Shown: positions 6,032-13,157, counted from the first letter of the stretch. The stretch is 15,816 bases of DNA from UBA4644 sp964541085 (GCA_964541085.1 CAZIPA010000039.1:1-15816), one strand, 5' to 3'. Notes: a model not told the origin generated them from the letters alone. Numbers and translations: made by a program.

Positions 6032-7516
6032 TTATTTGTGATAGAGGCGCTTGGTCTGATAGGCCGGGTCACAGGTCAGATGAATGCCCAGCTTGCGATA
6101 GATATCTGCGTCCACCTGAGACAGAATCACCGTGGAATGGGCCTCACAGCCCCGCAGATCGGTCAGATGGGAAAAGGCCCGCTGGGCTTCTCCGCTGAGG
6201 GCTGCGCTGATGGACAGAGCCACCAGCACCTCATCCGAATGGAGCCGGGGATTGTGGTTGCCCAGAATGTCGGTTTTCAGCACCTGAATGGGGTCGATGA
6301 CGCCCCGGGTAATCAGATTGTCCTCCCGGGGAATGTTGCACAGTCCCTTTACTGCGTTGAGCAGCGCCGCCGCAGAGGGGCCCAGCAGCTCGGAGGTGCG
6401 TCCGGTTGCCAGTCTGCCGTCGGGAAGCTGGATGGCCACGGCGGGCTTTCCTGTCTGCTCTGCCCGGGCCTGAGCCGCCGCCACCACGGGACGGTCTGCC
6501 GTGCTGATGCCCAGCTGGCGCATGAGCATCTCGATTTTTTCCACCGCAGCCTCGCCGCCGGTGCCCTTGCGCAGATCGCACAGGGCCGCATAATACCGGC
6601 GGATGATCTCCGCCTTGGATGCTTCACAGCAGGCTTCATCGTCCACCATGGCATAGCCCGCCATATTCACGCCCATATCCGTGGGCGAATGATAGGGGCT
6701 GCTGCCGTTGATGCGCTCAAACATGGCGTTGAGCACGGGGAACGCCTCCACATCCCGGTTGTAATTCACCGTGGTCACACCGTAGTGCTCCAGATGATAG
6801 GGGTCGATCATATTCACATCGTTCAGATCCGCCGTCGCCGCCTCATAGGCCAGATTCACCGGATGCTTCAGAGGCAGGTTCCAGATGGGGAAGGTTTCAA
6901 ACTTGGCATAGCCCGCGTTGATGCCGTGAAGATTTTCATGGTACAGCTGACTGAGACACACGGCCAGCTTGCCGGAGCCGGGGCCGGGTGCCGTAACCAC
7001 CACCAGCGGCCGCTGGGTCTCCACATATTCGTTCCGGCCAAAGCCCTGTTCGCTGATAATGCCGGTGATATTATAGGGATAGCCCTCGATGGGATAATGG
7101 CGATAGACCCGCAGGCCCAGCTTCTCCAGCTTCTGCTGGAAGCTCTGAGCGGACAGCTCGCCGTTGTAGCGGGTGATGACCACGGAGCTCACATACAGGC
7201 CAAACTCCCGGAAGGCGTCAATGAGCCGCAGCACATCCTGGTCGTAGGTGATGCCCAGATCGCCCCGGATCTTGTTTTTTACAATGTCTCCGGCGTTGAT
7301 GGCGATGATGATCTCCGCCTTGTCCGCCATGGATTTCAGCATCTGGATCTTGCTGTCCGGCGCAAAGCCCGGAAGCACCCGGGAGGCGTGATAGTCGTCA
7401 AACAGCTTGCCGCCGAACTCCAGATAGAGCTTGCCGCCGAACTGCTGAATCCGCCGCTGAATCTCCTCTGACTGCCGCGCAATGTACATCTGATTGTCAA
7501 AGCCCAGCTTTTGCAT
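6032..7516 (-). CDS. DUF1846 domain-containing protein
   Basis: A 494-residue cytoplasmic protein that I recognise as the DUF1846 family, conserved in Firmicutes and Actinobacteria. Its length is normal and it has no signal peptide or membrane segment. A P-loop-like 'APGPGSGKLA' lies at 176-185 after a hydrophobic strand, suggesting nucleotide binding. Other family-like stretches are the N-terminal 'YLEFGGKLFDDYHASRVLPG' (31-50) and 'INAGDI' (73-78). The start at 7516 has GGGGAAAG just upstream, and a promoter is visible at 7569-7598. The gene lies upstream of gdhA on the same strand but 228 bases away with a promoter between, so they are not a tight operon. It is divergent from the nucleotidase gene. 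The biochemical function is not established and I do not assign one. Confidence 0.9.
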   Translation of the reverse strand: MQKLGFDNQMYIARQSEEIQRRIQQFGGKLYLEFGGKLFDDYHASRVLPGFAPDSKIQMLKSMADKAEIIIAINAGDIVKNKIRGDLGITYDQDVLRLIDAFREFGLYVSSVVITRYNGELSAQSFQQKLEKLGLRVYRHYPIEGYPYNITGIISEQGFGRNEYVETQRPLVVVTAPGPGSGKLAVCLSQLYHENLHGINAGYAKFETFPIWNLPLKHPVNLAYEAATADLNDVNMIDPYHLEHYGVTTVNYNRDVEAFPVLNAMFERINGSSPYHSPTDMGVNMAGYAMVDDEACCEASKAEIIRRYYAALCDLRKGTGGEAAVEKIEMLMRQLGISTADRPVVAAAQARAEQTGKPAVAIQLPDGRLATGRTSELLGPSAAALLNAVKGLCNIPREDNLITRGVIDPIQVLKTDILGNHNPRLHSDEVLVALSISAALSGEAQRAFSHLTDLRGCEAHSTVILSQVDADIYRKLGIHLTCDPAYQTKRLYHK

Positions 7517-7568
7517 AACACTTTCCCCAGCTTTCTGTCAAAAACGACATTTTTTCAATAACCTAATT

Positions 7569-7598
7569 ATTGTATAACAACTCTCCCCCGATTGACAA
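7569..7598 (-). promoter_or_regulatory. Promoter of the DUF1846 gene
   Basis: On the minus strand, TTGTCA (7593-7598) and TACAAT (7569-7574) are separated by 18 bases. It lies 53 bases upstream of the ATG at 7516, in the intergenic region shared with the divergent nucleotidase gene. The -35 differs from consensus at one position and the -10 at one. Confidence 0.6.
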
Positions 7599-7746
7599 GA
7601 GGTTTCTTTGTACTGCTCTGCCGAATTTTCAGAAAAATCTTCATGTATTTTTTGTGCTTTCCCCTCTTCTCTTTTTCGGAAAATTGGTGTACAATCATAT
7701 TGTGCCGTACTGCGGCATAAATAAATAAGAAAGTGAGCGATATCCC

Positions 7747-9699
7747 ATGAAAAATCGGAAAATCCTCGCACTGCTTCTGGCGGTGGCCATGGTATTTACG
7801 ATGGCCATTCCCGCCTTTGCAGACGAAGTCACGGCGGACACTCCCATGCTGATCGCCGAAAATCCGGCTACGATGGCAGGCAAGACCGTGATCCTGCACT
7901 CCAACGATGTGCACGGTGCCGTTGAAGGCTATGCCTACATTGCCGCCGTCAAGGCGCAGTATGAGGCTGCCGGTGCTCAGGTCATTCTGGTGGATGCCGG
8001 CGACTTCAGCCAGGGCACTACCTATGTGAGCACCACCAAGGGCAAGGATGCCGTGGACATGATGAACGCTGTCGGCTATGACATCGTTTCTCTGGGCAAC
8101 CATGAGTTTGACTACGGCTATGCACAGCTGGCGGAAAACATGAAGGCTGCCACCTTTAAGGTTCTGTGCTCTAATGTGTTTGATACAGAGGGCAACACCA
8201 TCTTTGATGCCAACTATATCTACACCACCGAGCAGGGCGTGAAGATCGGCTTCTTCGGCATGGAGACGCCCGAAGCCCAGACCAAGACCAACCCCGCTCT
8301 GATCAAGGGCCTGACCTTTGCTGTCAACGACGATTTCTACGCCGCTGCCGCAGCGCAGGTTGCCGCTCTGGCCGATGCAGACATCGTGATCTGCCTGAGC
8401 CATCTGGGCGTGGATGCCGAGTCCGAGCCCTATCGTTCCTATGATCTGTATTCCAAGGTGGAAGGCATTGATTTCATCATTGATGCCCATTCTCACAGCG
8501 TGATGACCGCCGGTGAAAACGGCGAGCCCATCCAGTCCACCGGTACTGCTTTCAACAACATTGGCGTCATCGTCATCGACAACGAGACCAAGGCCATTGA
8601 GAGCAACGAGCTGCTGCCCGTCTACGGCACCGAGACCGATGCCGAGGGCAACGAGACCACCGTGGCCAACTACGAAGCTGACGCTGCTGTTGCCGCCGCT
8701 GCTCAGGTCATCATCGACCGTGTGCAGGCCGAATACGGCACTGTCTTTGCCAAGAGCGAAGTCACTCTGAACGGCGCCAAGGCTCCCAACGGCAACCGCG
8801 ACAGCGAGACCAACAACGGCAACCTGATTACCGATGCCATGGTCTGGCAGGTCATGCAGAACAAGGACGGTCTGGAAGTGGATGCTGACCATGTGGTCGC
8901 CATCACCAACGGCGGCGGTATCCGTGCTGCCATCCAGCCCGGCGATGTGACCAAGAACGACATCAACACCGTGCTGCCCTTCGGCAACACCGTGGCTGTT
9001 GTTTATATCACCGGCGAAAAGCTGCTGGAGGCTCTGGAAGCTTCTACCTACTGCACTCCCGGCGCCGTGGGCGGCTTCCCCCAGGTTTCCGGCATGAAGT
9101 TCTCCATTGACACCACCAAGGAATATGATGCCAATGAAGAGACCTATCCCGGCTCCACCTATTATGGCCCCAAGACCATCAACCGTGTCTCCATTCAGGA
9201 GATCAACGGCAAGGAGTTCAAGGCTGACGAGCTGTATGCCGTCATCACCAACAACTTCTGCGCCGCCGGCGGCGACACCTATTATGCCTTCGCCTCTGCG
9301 GAATCTCAGTTTGACACCGGCGTGCCTCTGGACGAAGCCGTGATGGCGTATGTCACCGAGGAGCTGGGCGGCGTCATCGGCGAAGCTTATGCTGCACCCG
9401 AAGGCCGCATCACCCTCATCACTGAGGTTGTGGAAGAGCCCGAGACTCCCGAAGAGCCCGTCGCTCCCGTGGAGCCTGTTGCTCCCGTGGAGCCCGTTGC
9501 CCCCGTTGAGCCCGTCACTCCCGCCGAGCAGCCCGCCACCACCTATGTGGTCGTCAAGGGCGACAGCCTGTGGAGCATTGCCAAGCGTCTGCTGGGCAGC
9601 GGCTATCTGTGGGAAAAGATTTATGAGGCCAACGCCGACATCATCAAGAATCCCAACCTGATCTTTGTTGGCCAGACTCTGGTCATCCCCGCCGTCTGA
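7747..9699 (+). CDS. Secreted 5'-nucleotidase / metallophosphatase with C-terminal LysM domain
   Basis: A 650-residue exported enzyme expected to remove phosphate from nucleotides outside the cell. It begins with a Sec signal peptide (basic start, hydrophobic 7-22, likely cut after AFA at 25). The calcineurin-like domain shows 'HSNDVHG' (51-57), 'DAGDFSQG' (83-90), 'GNHEFD' (117-122), 'SHLG' (218-221) and 'DAHSHS' (246-251), which supply the two-metal ligands Asp54, His56, Asp86, Asn118, His219, His248 and His250. The 5'-nucleotidase C-terminal domain has 'ITNGGGIRAAIQPGDVT' (386-402) and 'LPFGNTV' (410-416), which bind the nucleoside. A Pro/Glu/Val linker (about 563-597) precedes a LysM domain (600-648) that should hold the enzyme on peptidoglycan. 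It stands alone, divergent from DUF1846, with a strong terminator. Exact substrate (AMP, UDP-sugar or cyclic nucleotide) is unknown. Confidence 0.95.
   Translation: MKNRKILALLLAVAMVFTMAIPAFADEVTADTPMLIAENPATMAGKTVILHSNDVHGAVEGYAYIAAVKAQYEAAGAQVILVDAGDFSQGTTYVSTTKGKDAVDMMNAVGYDIVSLGNHEFDYGYAQLAENMKAATFKVLCSNVFDTEGNTIFDANYIYTTEQGVKIGFFGMETPEAQTKTNPALIKGLTFAVNDDFYAAAAAQVAALADADIVICLSHLGVDAESEPYRSYDLYSKVEGIDFIIDAHSHSVMTAGENGEPIQSTGTAFNNIGVIVIDNETKAIESNELLPVYGTETDAEGNETTVANYEADAAVAAAAQVIIDRVQAEYGTVFAKSEVTLNGAKAPNGNRDSETNNGNLITDAMVWQVMQNKDGLEVDADHVVAITNGGGIRAAIQPGDVTKNDINTVLPFGNTVAVVYITGEKLLEALEASTYCTPGAVGGFPQVSGMKFSIDTTKEYDANEETYPGSTYYGPKTINRVSIQEINGKEFKADELYAVITNNFCAAGGDTYYAFASAESQFDTGVPLDEAVMAYVTEELGGVIGEAYAAPEGRITLITEVVEEPETPEEPVAPVEPVAPVEPVAPVEPVTPAEQPATTYVVVKGDSLWSIAKRLLGSGYLWEKIYEANADIIKNPNLIFVGQTLVIPAV
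9454..9525 (+). repeat. 18-bp tandem repeat coding the Pro-rich linker
   Basis: About four imperfect 18-base units encode repeated Glu-Pro-Val-Ala-Pro-Val in the linker between the nucleotidase and LysM domains. Units differ mostly at third positions. Such linkers span the cell wall, and the copy number is likely to vary between strains by slippage. Confidence 0.8.
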
Positions 9700-9722
9700 T
9701 TCCTTTCATAAGCGAAACAAAA

Positions 9723-9755
9723 GGGAGTTCCCCCTGTGGGAACTCCCGATTTTTT
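9723..9755 (+). terminator. Intrinsic terminator of the nucleotidase gene
   Basis: GGGAGTTCCC (9723-9732) and GGGAACTCCC (9738-9747) form a perfect 10-bp stem with a 5-base loop, followed by a T-run (9750-9755). It lies 24 bases past the stop codon. Confidence 0.93.
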
Positions 9756-9771
9756 ATTTTGCTGTTCGGTT

Positions 9772-9894
9772 TTACCGGACAAGCCAGCCGTAATCCTTGC
9801 GGCAATCCAGAACATAATCCACAGACCAATTCTTCATTCGAATGCCGTTAATATCATAGGTTGACGGGAACGAATCACTGTCTATATTGCAGAG
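9772..9894 (-). pseudogene. Orphan C-terminal gene fragment
   Basis: On the minus strand 40 codons are open from just after a TGA (9895-9897) to a TAA (9772-9774). They read like the tail of a real protein, including 'FPSTYDINGIRMKNWSVDY' and ending '..DYGWLVR'. There is no start codon or ribosome site at the head, so it looks like the remains of a gene whose front was lost. The first part is covered by one copy of the 37-bp direct repeat. It lies just downstream of the DMP19-type gene on the same strand. The parent family is not recognised. Chance openness of 40 codons is possible, so the call is tentative. Confidence 0.4.
9841..9877. repeat. 37-bp direct repeat flanking the DMP19 gene, copy 1
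   Basis: The segment starting AATGCCGTTAATATCATAG matches bases 10363-10399 over 37 positions with two mismatches (at 9860 and 9875). On the minus strand both copies read in the same frame as Ser-Phe-Pro-Ser-(Thr/Ile)-Tyr-Asp-Ile-Asn-Gly-Ile. This copy continues into the orphan gene tail. Confidence 0.92.
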
Positions 9895-9907
9895 TCATAT
9901 CTACAAC

Positions 9908-10309
9908 TTATAATTCTATTCTGGTGGCATATCCTTCCAATAAGCGATTTATTTCTTCTTCATTTTCATAAAACATATCGTCGCACTGTTCCATAATATT
10001 TTCGGCTTTTTCATCATCTTTTTCTTCTAACAGTAAATATGCCTGATAAGCCTTTTCCAGATTCTCGGCTAATTTTTCTGATAAAATAGTTTTCAACGCA
10101 GACATTTCTTTTTGTATGTCACCATTATTTTCAACATTTACAAAATATTGATCGTGTCCACCATTGTTAATCTCACTTTGATAAGTCATTAGTTCTTCAT
10201 AAGGTGACTTGACTTTTCCTTCTGACCACATTTCCCACATGATATTCCACTTTTGTTGCTCATCAGTTAACTCAACTTTCTTTTTCTTTAAAAAATCAAA
10301 TAATCCCAT
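9908..10309 (-). CDS. DMP19/DUF4375-like small protein
   Basis: A 133-residue acidic cytoplasmic protein. The segment 'YEELMTYQSEINNGGHDQYFVN' (37-58) matches the 'INNGG.xQFF.N' signature of DMP19/DUF4375-type proteins. These proteins recur in bacterial genomes, often beside immunity-type genes; their role is not well defined. The N-terminus 'GLFDFLKKKK' is amphipathic and basic, and the second half is strongly helical and Glu-rich. AAGGAG about 7 bases ahead of the ATG supports the start, and an extended -10 promoter lies about 180 bases upstream. The gene is far richer in A and T than its neighbours and is bracketed by a 37-bp direct repeat, so it is probably acquired. An immunity or anti-phage accessory role would be a guess. 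Confidence 0.72.
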   Translation of the reverse strand: MGLFDFLKKKKVELTDEQQKWNIMWEMWSEGKVKSPYEELMTYQSEINNGGHDQYFVNVENNGDIQKEMSALKTILSEKLAENLEKAYQAYLLLEEKDDEKAENIMEQCDDMFYENEEEINRLLEGYATRIEL

Positions 10310-10362
10310 ATTTTTCTCCTTATTTTCTTGCTATCAGACACACATTCACAACGGGGCAAGAC

Positions 10363-10399
10363 AATGCCGTTAATATCATAGATTGACGGGAACGAACCA
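10363..10399. repeat. 37-bp direct repeat flanking the DMP19 gene, copy 2
   Basis: Partner of the repeat at 9841-9877, 35 of 37 bases identical and 522 bases apart. After the repeat the two sequences diverge completely. On the minus strand this copy is followed by an unrelated reading leading into the DMP19 ribosome site, which suggests that the repeat marks a recombination junction. Confidence 0.92.
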
Positions 10400-10486
10400 A
10401 CTCCTTATGTTGTAAGGAATGTGTCTATCTCTATAAATTGGAAGCCGGCAAATATTTATTACTTACTCACTTAATAATTCTCATTT

Positions 10487-10496
10487 ATTATAGCAC
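10487..10496 (-). promoter_or_regulatory. Extended -10 promoter, probably of the DMP19 gene
   Basis: On the minus strand a perfect TATAAT (10487-10492) is preceded by TGC, an extended -10 element. No good -35 lies at 16-18 bases; a TTGATG is 20 bases away. It would give a leader of about 170 bases that includes repeat copy 2, long enough for the repeat to matter to expression. Confidence 0.55.
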
Positions 10497-10543
10497 ATTT
10501 TAGTTAAAAATTCATCAACTAACGATGAACTGTAAAAACACTA

Positions 10544-10593
10544 AAAGGAATTCCGAGATTTTCCTAAATTGGACTTATGCTCGGAATCCCTTT
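10544..10593 (-). terminator. Intrinsic terminator of the RNA methyltransferase gene
   Basis: ATTCCGAG (10550-10557) pairs with CTCGGAAT (10580-10587). After one mismatch the stem continues for five more pairs, 14 positions in all, with a 22-base loop. On the minus strand it is followed by TTTTAGTGTTTTT. It lies about 20 bases after the stop codon. Confidence 0.7.
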
Positions 10594-10614
10594 ATTTCAG
10601 CACATTTCAGTTGT

Positions 10615-11760
10615 TTACTTTTCTTTTCTTGACAGCAAACATACCGTCTCCACATGATCTGTATTGGGGAAAAGGTCATAGGGGCGGGCCAGCTCCAGAC
10701 GGTAGCCGCCGACTTGCAGACGCTTCAGATCCTCTGCCAGGCTCTCCGGATTGCAGGACAGATAGAGAATGTCCCGGGGCGCAAACCGGACAACGGTGCG
10801 GCAGACGCTTTCTCCCAGACCCCGCCGGGGCGGGTCAACAAAAAACAGTGTCTCCCCCTCCAGCCGCAGCCGGGGCAGCACCCTTGCGCAATCGCCGCAC
10901 AGGGCCTGTATCTGTCTGGAAAGGCCGTTGCGCCGGGCCAGTGTCCGGGCGCTCTCCACGGCAGCAGGCACCTGCTCCACGCTGACAACCTGCATCCCCG
11001 CCCGGGCAAACAGCAGAGAGGTGATGCCGATGCCGCTGTAGGCATCCACCAGCTGCTTTGCCTTCCGCTCCTTTGCCAGACGGGCAATGTCGGTATACAG
11101 CCGTGCCGCCATCTCTTCATTCACCTGAAAAAACGCCTCCGGTGTCAGACCAAACTCCACTCCCAGCAGCGAAGCCTCCAGCCGCCCGGGCCCTGCGATA
11201 TGCCGGGGACTGCCGGAAAAAATCGCACTGTCCCGCCGGTCGTTGAGATTCAGCCACAGAGAGATGCTGCCCAGCCGCTGCTCCAGCAGAGCATGGAGCA
11301 CCGCAAGCCCCGGCACCCGTCCCGAGCGGGAGACGACGGTGAGCATCAGCCGTCCGTTCAGATAGCGTCCCGCCGCAAACCGCAGCAGACCTCTGCCGGT
11401 GCGGGGCTCATACACCGGAATGGAAAACCGTCCGGCCCATTCCTCCAGCGTCTCCGCCAGAATGGGAAACCAGTCTCCATGCATGGGGCAGCTTTTCACC
11501 CGCACCATCCGGTGGGTCTCCGCGCTGAAAAAGCCTACGGCAGGCTTTCCTCCGTCCATGCCGAACACCAGATGCACCTTGTTGCGGCAGCCCTCCCGGG
11601 GGCCGGGCACACAGTCCTCCACCCTTCCGCCGAAGGGTTCCAGCAGCGTCTGTATCCGCCGGGTCTTGCGCTCCAGCTGTGCGGCATAGGGCAGCGCACC
11701 CAGATTACAGCCGCCGCAGCGGCTGCCATAGGGGCAAAAATGGGCTTCCTTCTGTTTCAT
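10615..11760 (-). CDS. RNA (uracil-5-)-methyltransferase, RlmD/RumA-TrmA family
   Basis: A 381-residue SAM-dependent enzyme that makes 5-methyluridine in rRNA or tRNA. Four cysteines that should hold a 4Fe-4S cluster are visible at Cys9, Cys15, Cys18 ('CGGC') and Cys91 ('KSCPMH'). The SAM motif is 'DAYSGIGITSL' (239-249), where Ser replaces the usual Cys of YCGIGT. The active region has 'DPPRRGL' (309-315), the nucleophile Cys336 in 'YLSCNPESL' and the general base Glu371 in 'HVETV'. It lacks the N-terminal TRAM domain of the ~450-residue RlmCD-type relatives, so it resembles the shorter RlmC/TrmA form. GGAGG precedes the ATG, directly next to the LCP gene's terminator hairpin. The exact target uridine cannot be assigned. 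Confidence 0.93.
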   Translation of the reverse strand: MKQKEAHFCPYGSRCGGCNLGALPYAAQLERKTRRIQTLLEPFGGRVEDCVPGPREGCRNKVHLVFGMDGGKPAVGFFSAETHRMVRVKSCPMHGDWFPILAETLEEWAGRFSIPVYEPRTGRGLLRFAAGRYLNGRLMLTVVSRSGRVPGLAVLHALLEQRLGSISLWLNLNDRRDSAIFSGSPRHIAGPGRLEASLLGVEFGLTPEAFFQVNEEMAARLYTDIARLAKERKAKQLVDAYSGIGITSLLFARAGMQVVSVEQVPAAVESARTLARRNGLSRQIQALCGDCARVLPRLRLEGETLFFVDPPRRGLGESVCRTVVRFAPRDILYLSCNPESLAEDLKRLQVGGYRLELARPYDLFPNTDHVETVCLLSRKEK

Positions 11761-11770
11761 ATCCGCCTCC

Positions 11771-11817
11771 GAAAAAAACTCCCCCGGCTGTGGACAGTGC
11801 CAATGCAGACGGGGGAG
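11771..11817 (-). terminator. Terminator between the LCP and RNA methyltransferase genes
   Basis: CTCCCCC (11779-11785) and GGGGGAG (11811-11817) form a 7-bp GC-rich stem. On the minus strand the stem is followed by TTTTTTT (11772-11778). The methyltransferase ribosome site follows at once and its ATG is only about 11 bases beyond the T-run, so that gene depends on read-through or on a promoter upstream of this hairpin. Confidence 0.8.
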
Positions 11818-11835
11818 GATGATGTTTGCTGGGTG

Positions 11836-12936
11836 TCAATCCTCGAAATGACCCACGATGACATCCTTTTCGCTGATGTCCGTGGTGTAGGGATTCAGAT
11901 ACTGGTTGACAAACTCGACGATCTGGCCTTCATCCAGATACACATAGGCCGCCGTGCTTGTCCGGCCATCGGAATACACATAGGTATAATGGCCGGTGTG
12001 GTCATAGGGCAGGGTATCGGTGATGATATCCGTGCCGAAGTCCATCTCGTTGAGCACATTGAGATAGAACCAGACCATATTCTGCACATTCATATTGGTT
12101 TCCACATTTTCGTTGAAAATGGAGATGTAATCCTTCACCTGGGCCAGGGTAAACTTGGCCTTGACCTGCCGGAGCACCTCCACCAGAAAATCCTTCTGCC
12201 GGTTGACCCGGCCAAAATCGTTTTCCTTGGTGCTGCGGAAGCGCACATACTGCTGGGCCTGCTTGCCGGTGAGGGTATAGGTGCCCGCCTTCAGGTCGAT
12301 GTGAGAATTGGGGTCAGTGTCCCCGTGATACATATCATAGGGCACGGTATATTCCACGCCGCCGATCAGGTCGATCATTTCCTCAAAGGAGTTGCCGTTG
12401 ATGACCACATAATAGTTCACGGGAACGCCGGTGATATCCGTCACGGCCTGACACATATCCTCAATGCCCGCATAGCCATAGCGGCAGTTGATGCGCTTGT
12501 TGTTTATTTTGCTGTCCACCTGACTGTCCCGGTTGATGGAGACCATATTCACCTGATTGGTGTTGGCATCCACCCGGCAGAGCATCATGGTATCGGTGTT
12601 GTAGTTATCAAAGGTTCCGGCCAGCAGAATGGTATAAACGCCGTCCTGCATGACCTTTTCCCCGTCGGCATTTTCGCCGTTGTCGGGGCGGTTGGGATCC
12701 TCCGGCTCCTCCGGCTCGTCGGGGGTGTCGGGAGTCTCGTCCGGCTGTTCCTGCTGCCTGTCGTCGCTGTTGGGCTTGCCCACCGCATTCTGGCTGGGCC
12801 GCTGGGTCAAAAACCACGCCGCAAAGCAGCCGATTACCGCCAGCACCGCCAGCACAACCAGCCAGCCTCTGCCCTTTCTTTTCTTTCCTGTTTTCATGCC
12901 GCCATTCACACTGCGGACGACCTCATGCTTACCCAT
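11836..12936 (-). CDS. LytR-CpsA-Psr (LCP) family cell-wall protein
   Basis: A 366-residue membrane protein of the family that transfers teichoic acid or polysaccharide chains from lipid carriers to peptidoglycan. A basic N-terminus leads into one membrane segment (about 25-43), then an extracellular Pro/Glu/Asp-rich linker (about 57-92) and the LCP domain. The domain shows 'ILLAGTFDNYNTDTMML' (103-119), 'SINRDS' (133-138) with Arg136 and Asp137, 'KINNKRI' (143-149) and 'YVRFRSTKENDFGRVNRQKDFL' (230-251), whose arginines bind the pyrophosphate. The first motif departs from the usual GxDxR form. An upstream TTG could add two residues, but AGGAGA (12945-12950) fits the ATG at 12936. It has an extended -10 promoter and its own terminator. 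The polymer it attaches is unknown. Confidence 0.93.
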   Translation of the reverse strand: MGKHEVVRSVNGGMKTGKKRKGRGWLVVLAVLAVIGCFAAWFLTQRPSQNAVGKPNSDDRQQEQPDETPDTPDEPEEPEDPNRPDNGENADGEKVMQDGVYTILLAGTFDNYNTDTMMLCRVDANTNQVNMVSINRDSQVDSKINNKRINCRYGYAGIEDMCQAVTDITGVPVNYYVVINGNSFEEMIDLIGGVEYTVPYDMYHGDTDPNSHIDLKAGTYTLTGKQAQQYVRFRSTKENDFGRVNRQKDFLVEVLRQVKAKFTLAQVKDYISIFNENVETNMNVQNMVWFYLNVLNEMDFGTDIITDTLPYDHTGHYTYVYSDGRTSTAAYVYLDEGQIVEFVNQYLNPYTTDISEKDVIVGHFED

Positions 12937-12979
12937 ATGCAAAATCTCCTGATATACTTCTGAAATTCATATTCTTTCC

Positions 12980-12996
12980 GGCTCGGCCTTCGAGCC
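12980..12996 (-). promoter_or_regulatory. Leader hairpin of the LCP gene
   Basis: GGCTCG (12980-12985) and CGAGCC (12991-12996) form a perfect 6-bp stem with a 5-base loop, between the LCP promoter and its ribosome site. It could be an operator or an mRNA 5' stabiliser. Confidence 0.35.
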
Positions 12997-13007
12997 CATG
13001 TTGTTAC

Positions 13008-13016
13008 AGTATATCA
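13008..13016 (-). promoter_or_regulatory. Probable promoter of the LCP gene
   Basis: On the minus strand TATACT (13008-13013) is preceded by TGA, an extended -10. The -35 position reads TAGAAT, which is poor. The leader to the ATG at 12936 would be about 65 bases. Confidence 0.5.
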
Positions 13017-13121
13017 CAGTTCCTCTGCTGATTCTACGGGGAATTACTAAAAAAATCTTAAATTTTTCCCCGAAAACCGGCGAAGAATTCTCCGTTTGCG
13101 GTTCCATCCGCCGGACTTTTA

Positions 13122-13130
13122 TGCTATGAT
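13122..13130 (+). promoter_or_regulatory. Probable promoter of the AEC transporter gene
   Basis: TGC followed by TATGAT (13125-13130) is an extended -10. At 17 bases upstream the sequence TTCCAT is a weak -35. It lies 28 bases ahead of the ATG, just before an AAGGAGGGG ribosome site (13143-13151), giving a very short leader. Confidence 0.55.
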
Positions 13131-13157
13131 AGGCTTGCCTGCAAGGAGGGGTTTTTC

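Larger units (their letters stand above)
10310..10614. other. AT-rich gap between the DMP19 and RNA methyltransferase genes
   Basis: This 305-base gap holds no convincing gene. From left to right it has the DMP19 ribosome site, the second copy of the 37-bp repeat (10363-10399), a short hairpin CCTTA/TAAGG around 10403-10417, an extended -10 promoter on the minus strand (10487-10496), a TTCATC/GATGAA inverted repeat (10511-10529) and the terminator of the methyltransferase gene (10544-10593). Confidence 0.7.

Noticed and set aside
4358..7471. A 1037-codon open frame on the plus strand, opposite gdhA and the DUF1846 gene
   Set aside because: It runs antisense to two clearly recognised genes and straight through their intergenic promoter. 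Its His/Gly/Val-rich product matches no family, and GC-rich codon bias in the real genes explains the lack of stops.
7691..7703. ACAAT-CAT-ATTGT inverted repeat at a possible -10 box upstream of the nucleotidase gene
   Set aside because: The arms are only five bases, no -35 box fits, and AT-rich intergenic DNA makes such repeats by chance, so neither a promoter nor an operator is claimed.
7567..8892. A 441-codon minus-strand frame opposite the nucleotidase gene
   Set aside because: Shadow frame; the plus-strand reading has a signal peptide, all metal ligands and a LysM domain.
10654..12963. A 769-codon plus-strand frame opposite the RNA methyltransferase and LCP genes
   Set aside because: Same reason: it is a shadow of two real genes and crosses their terminator, with no ribosome site and no recognisable domain.
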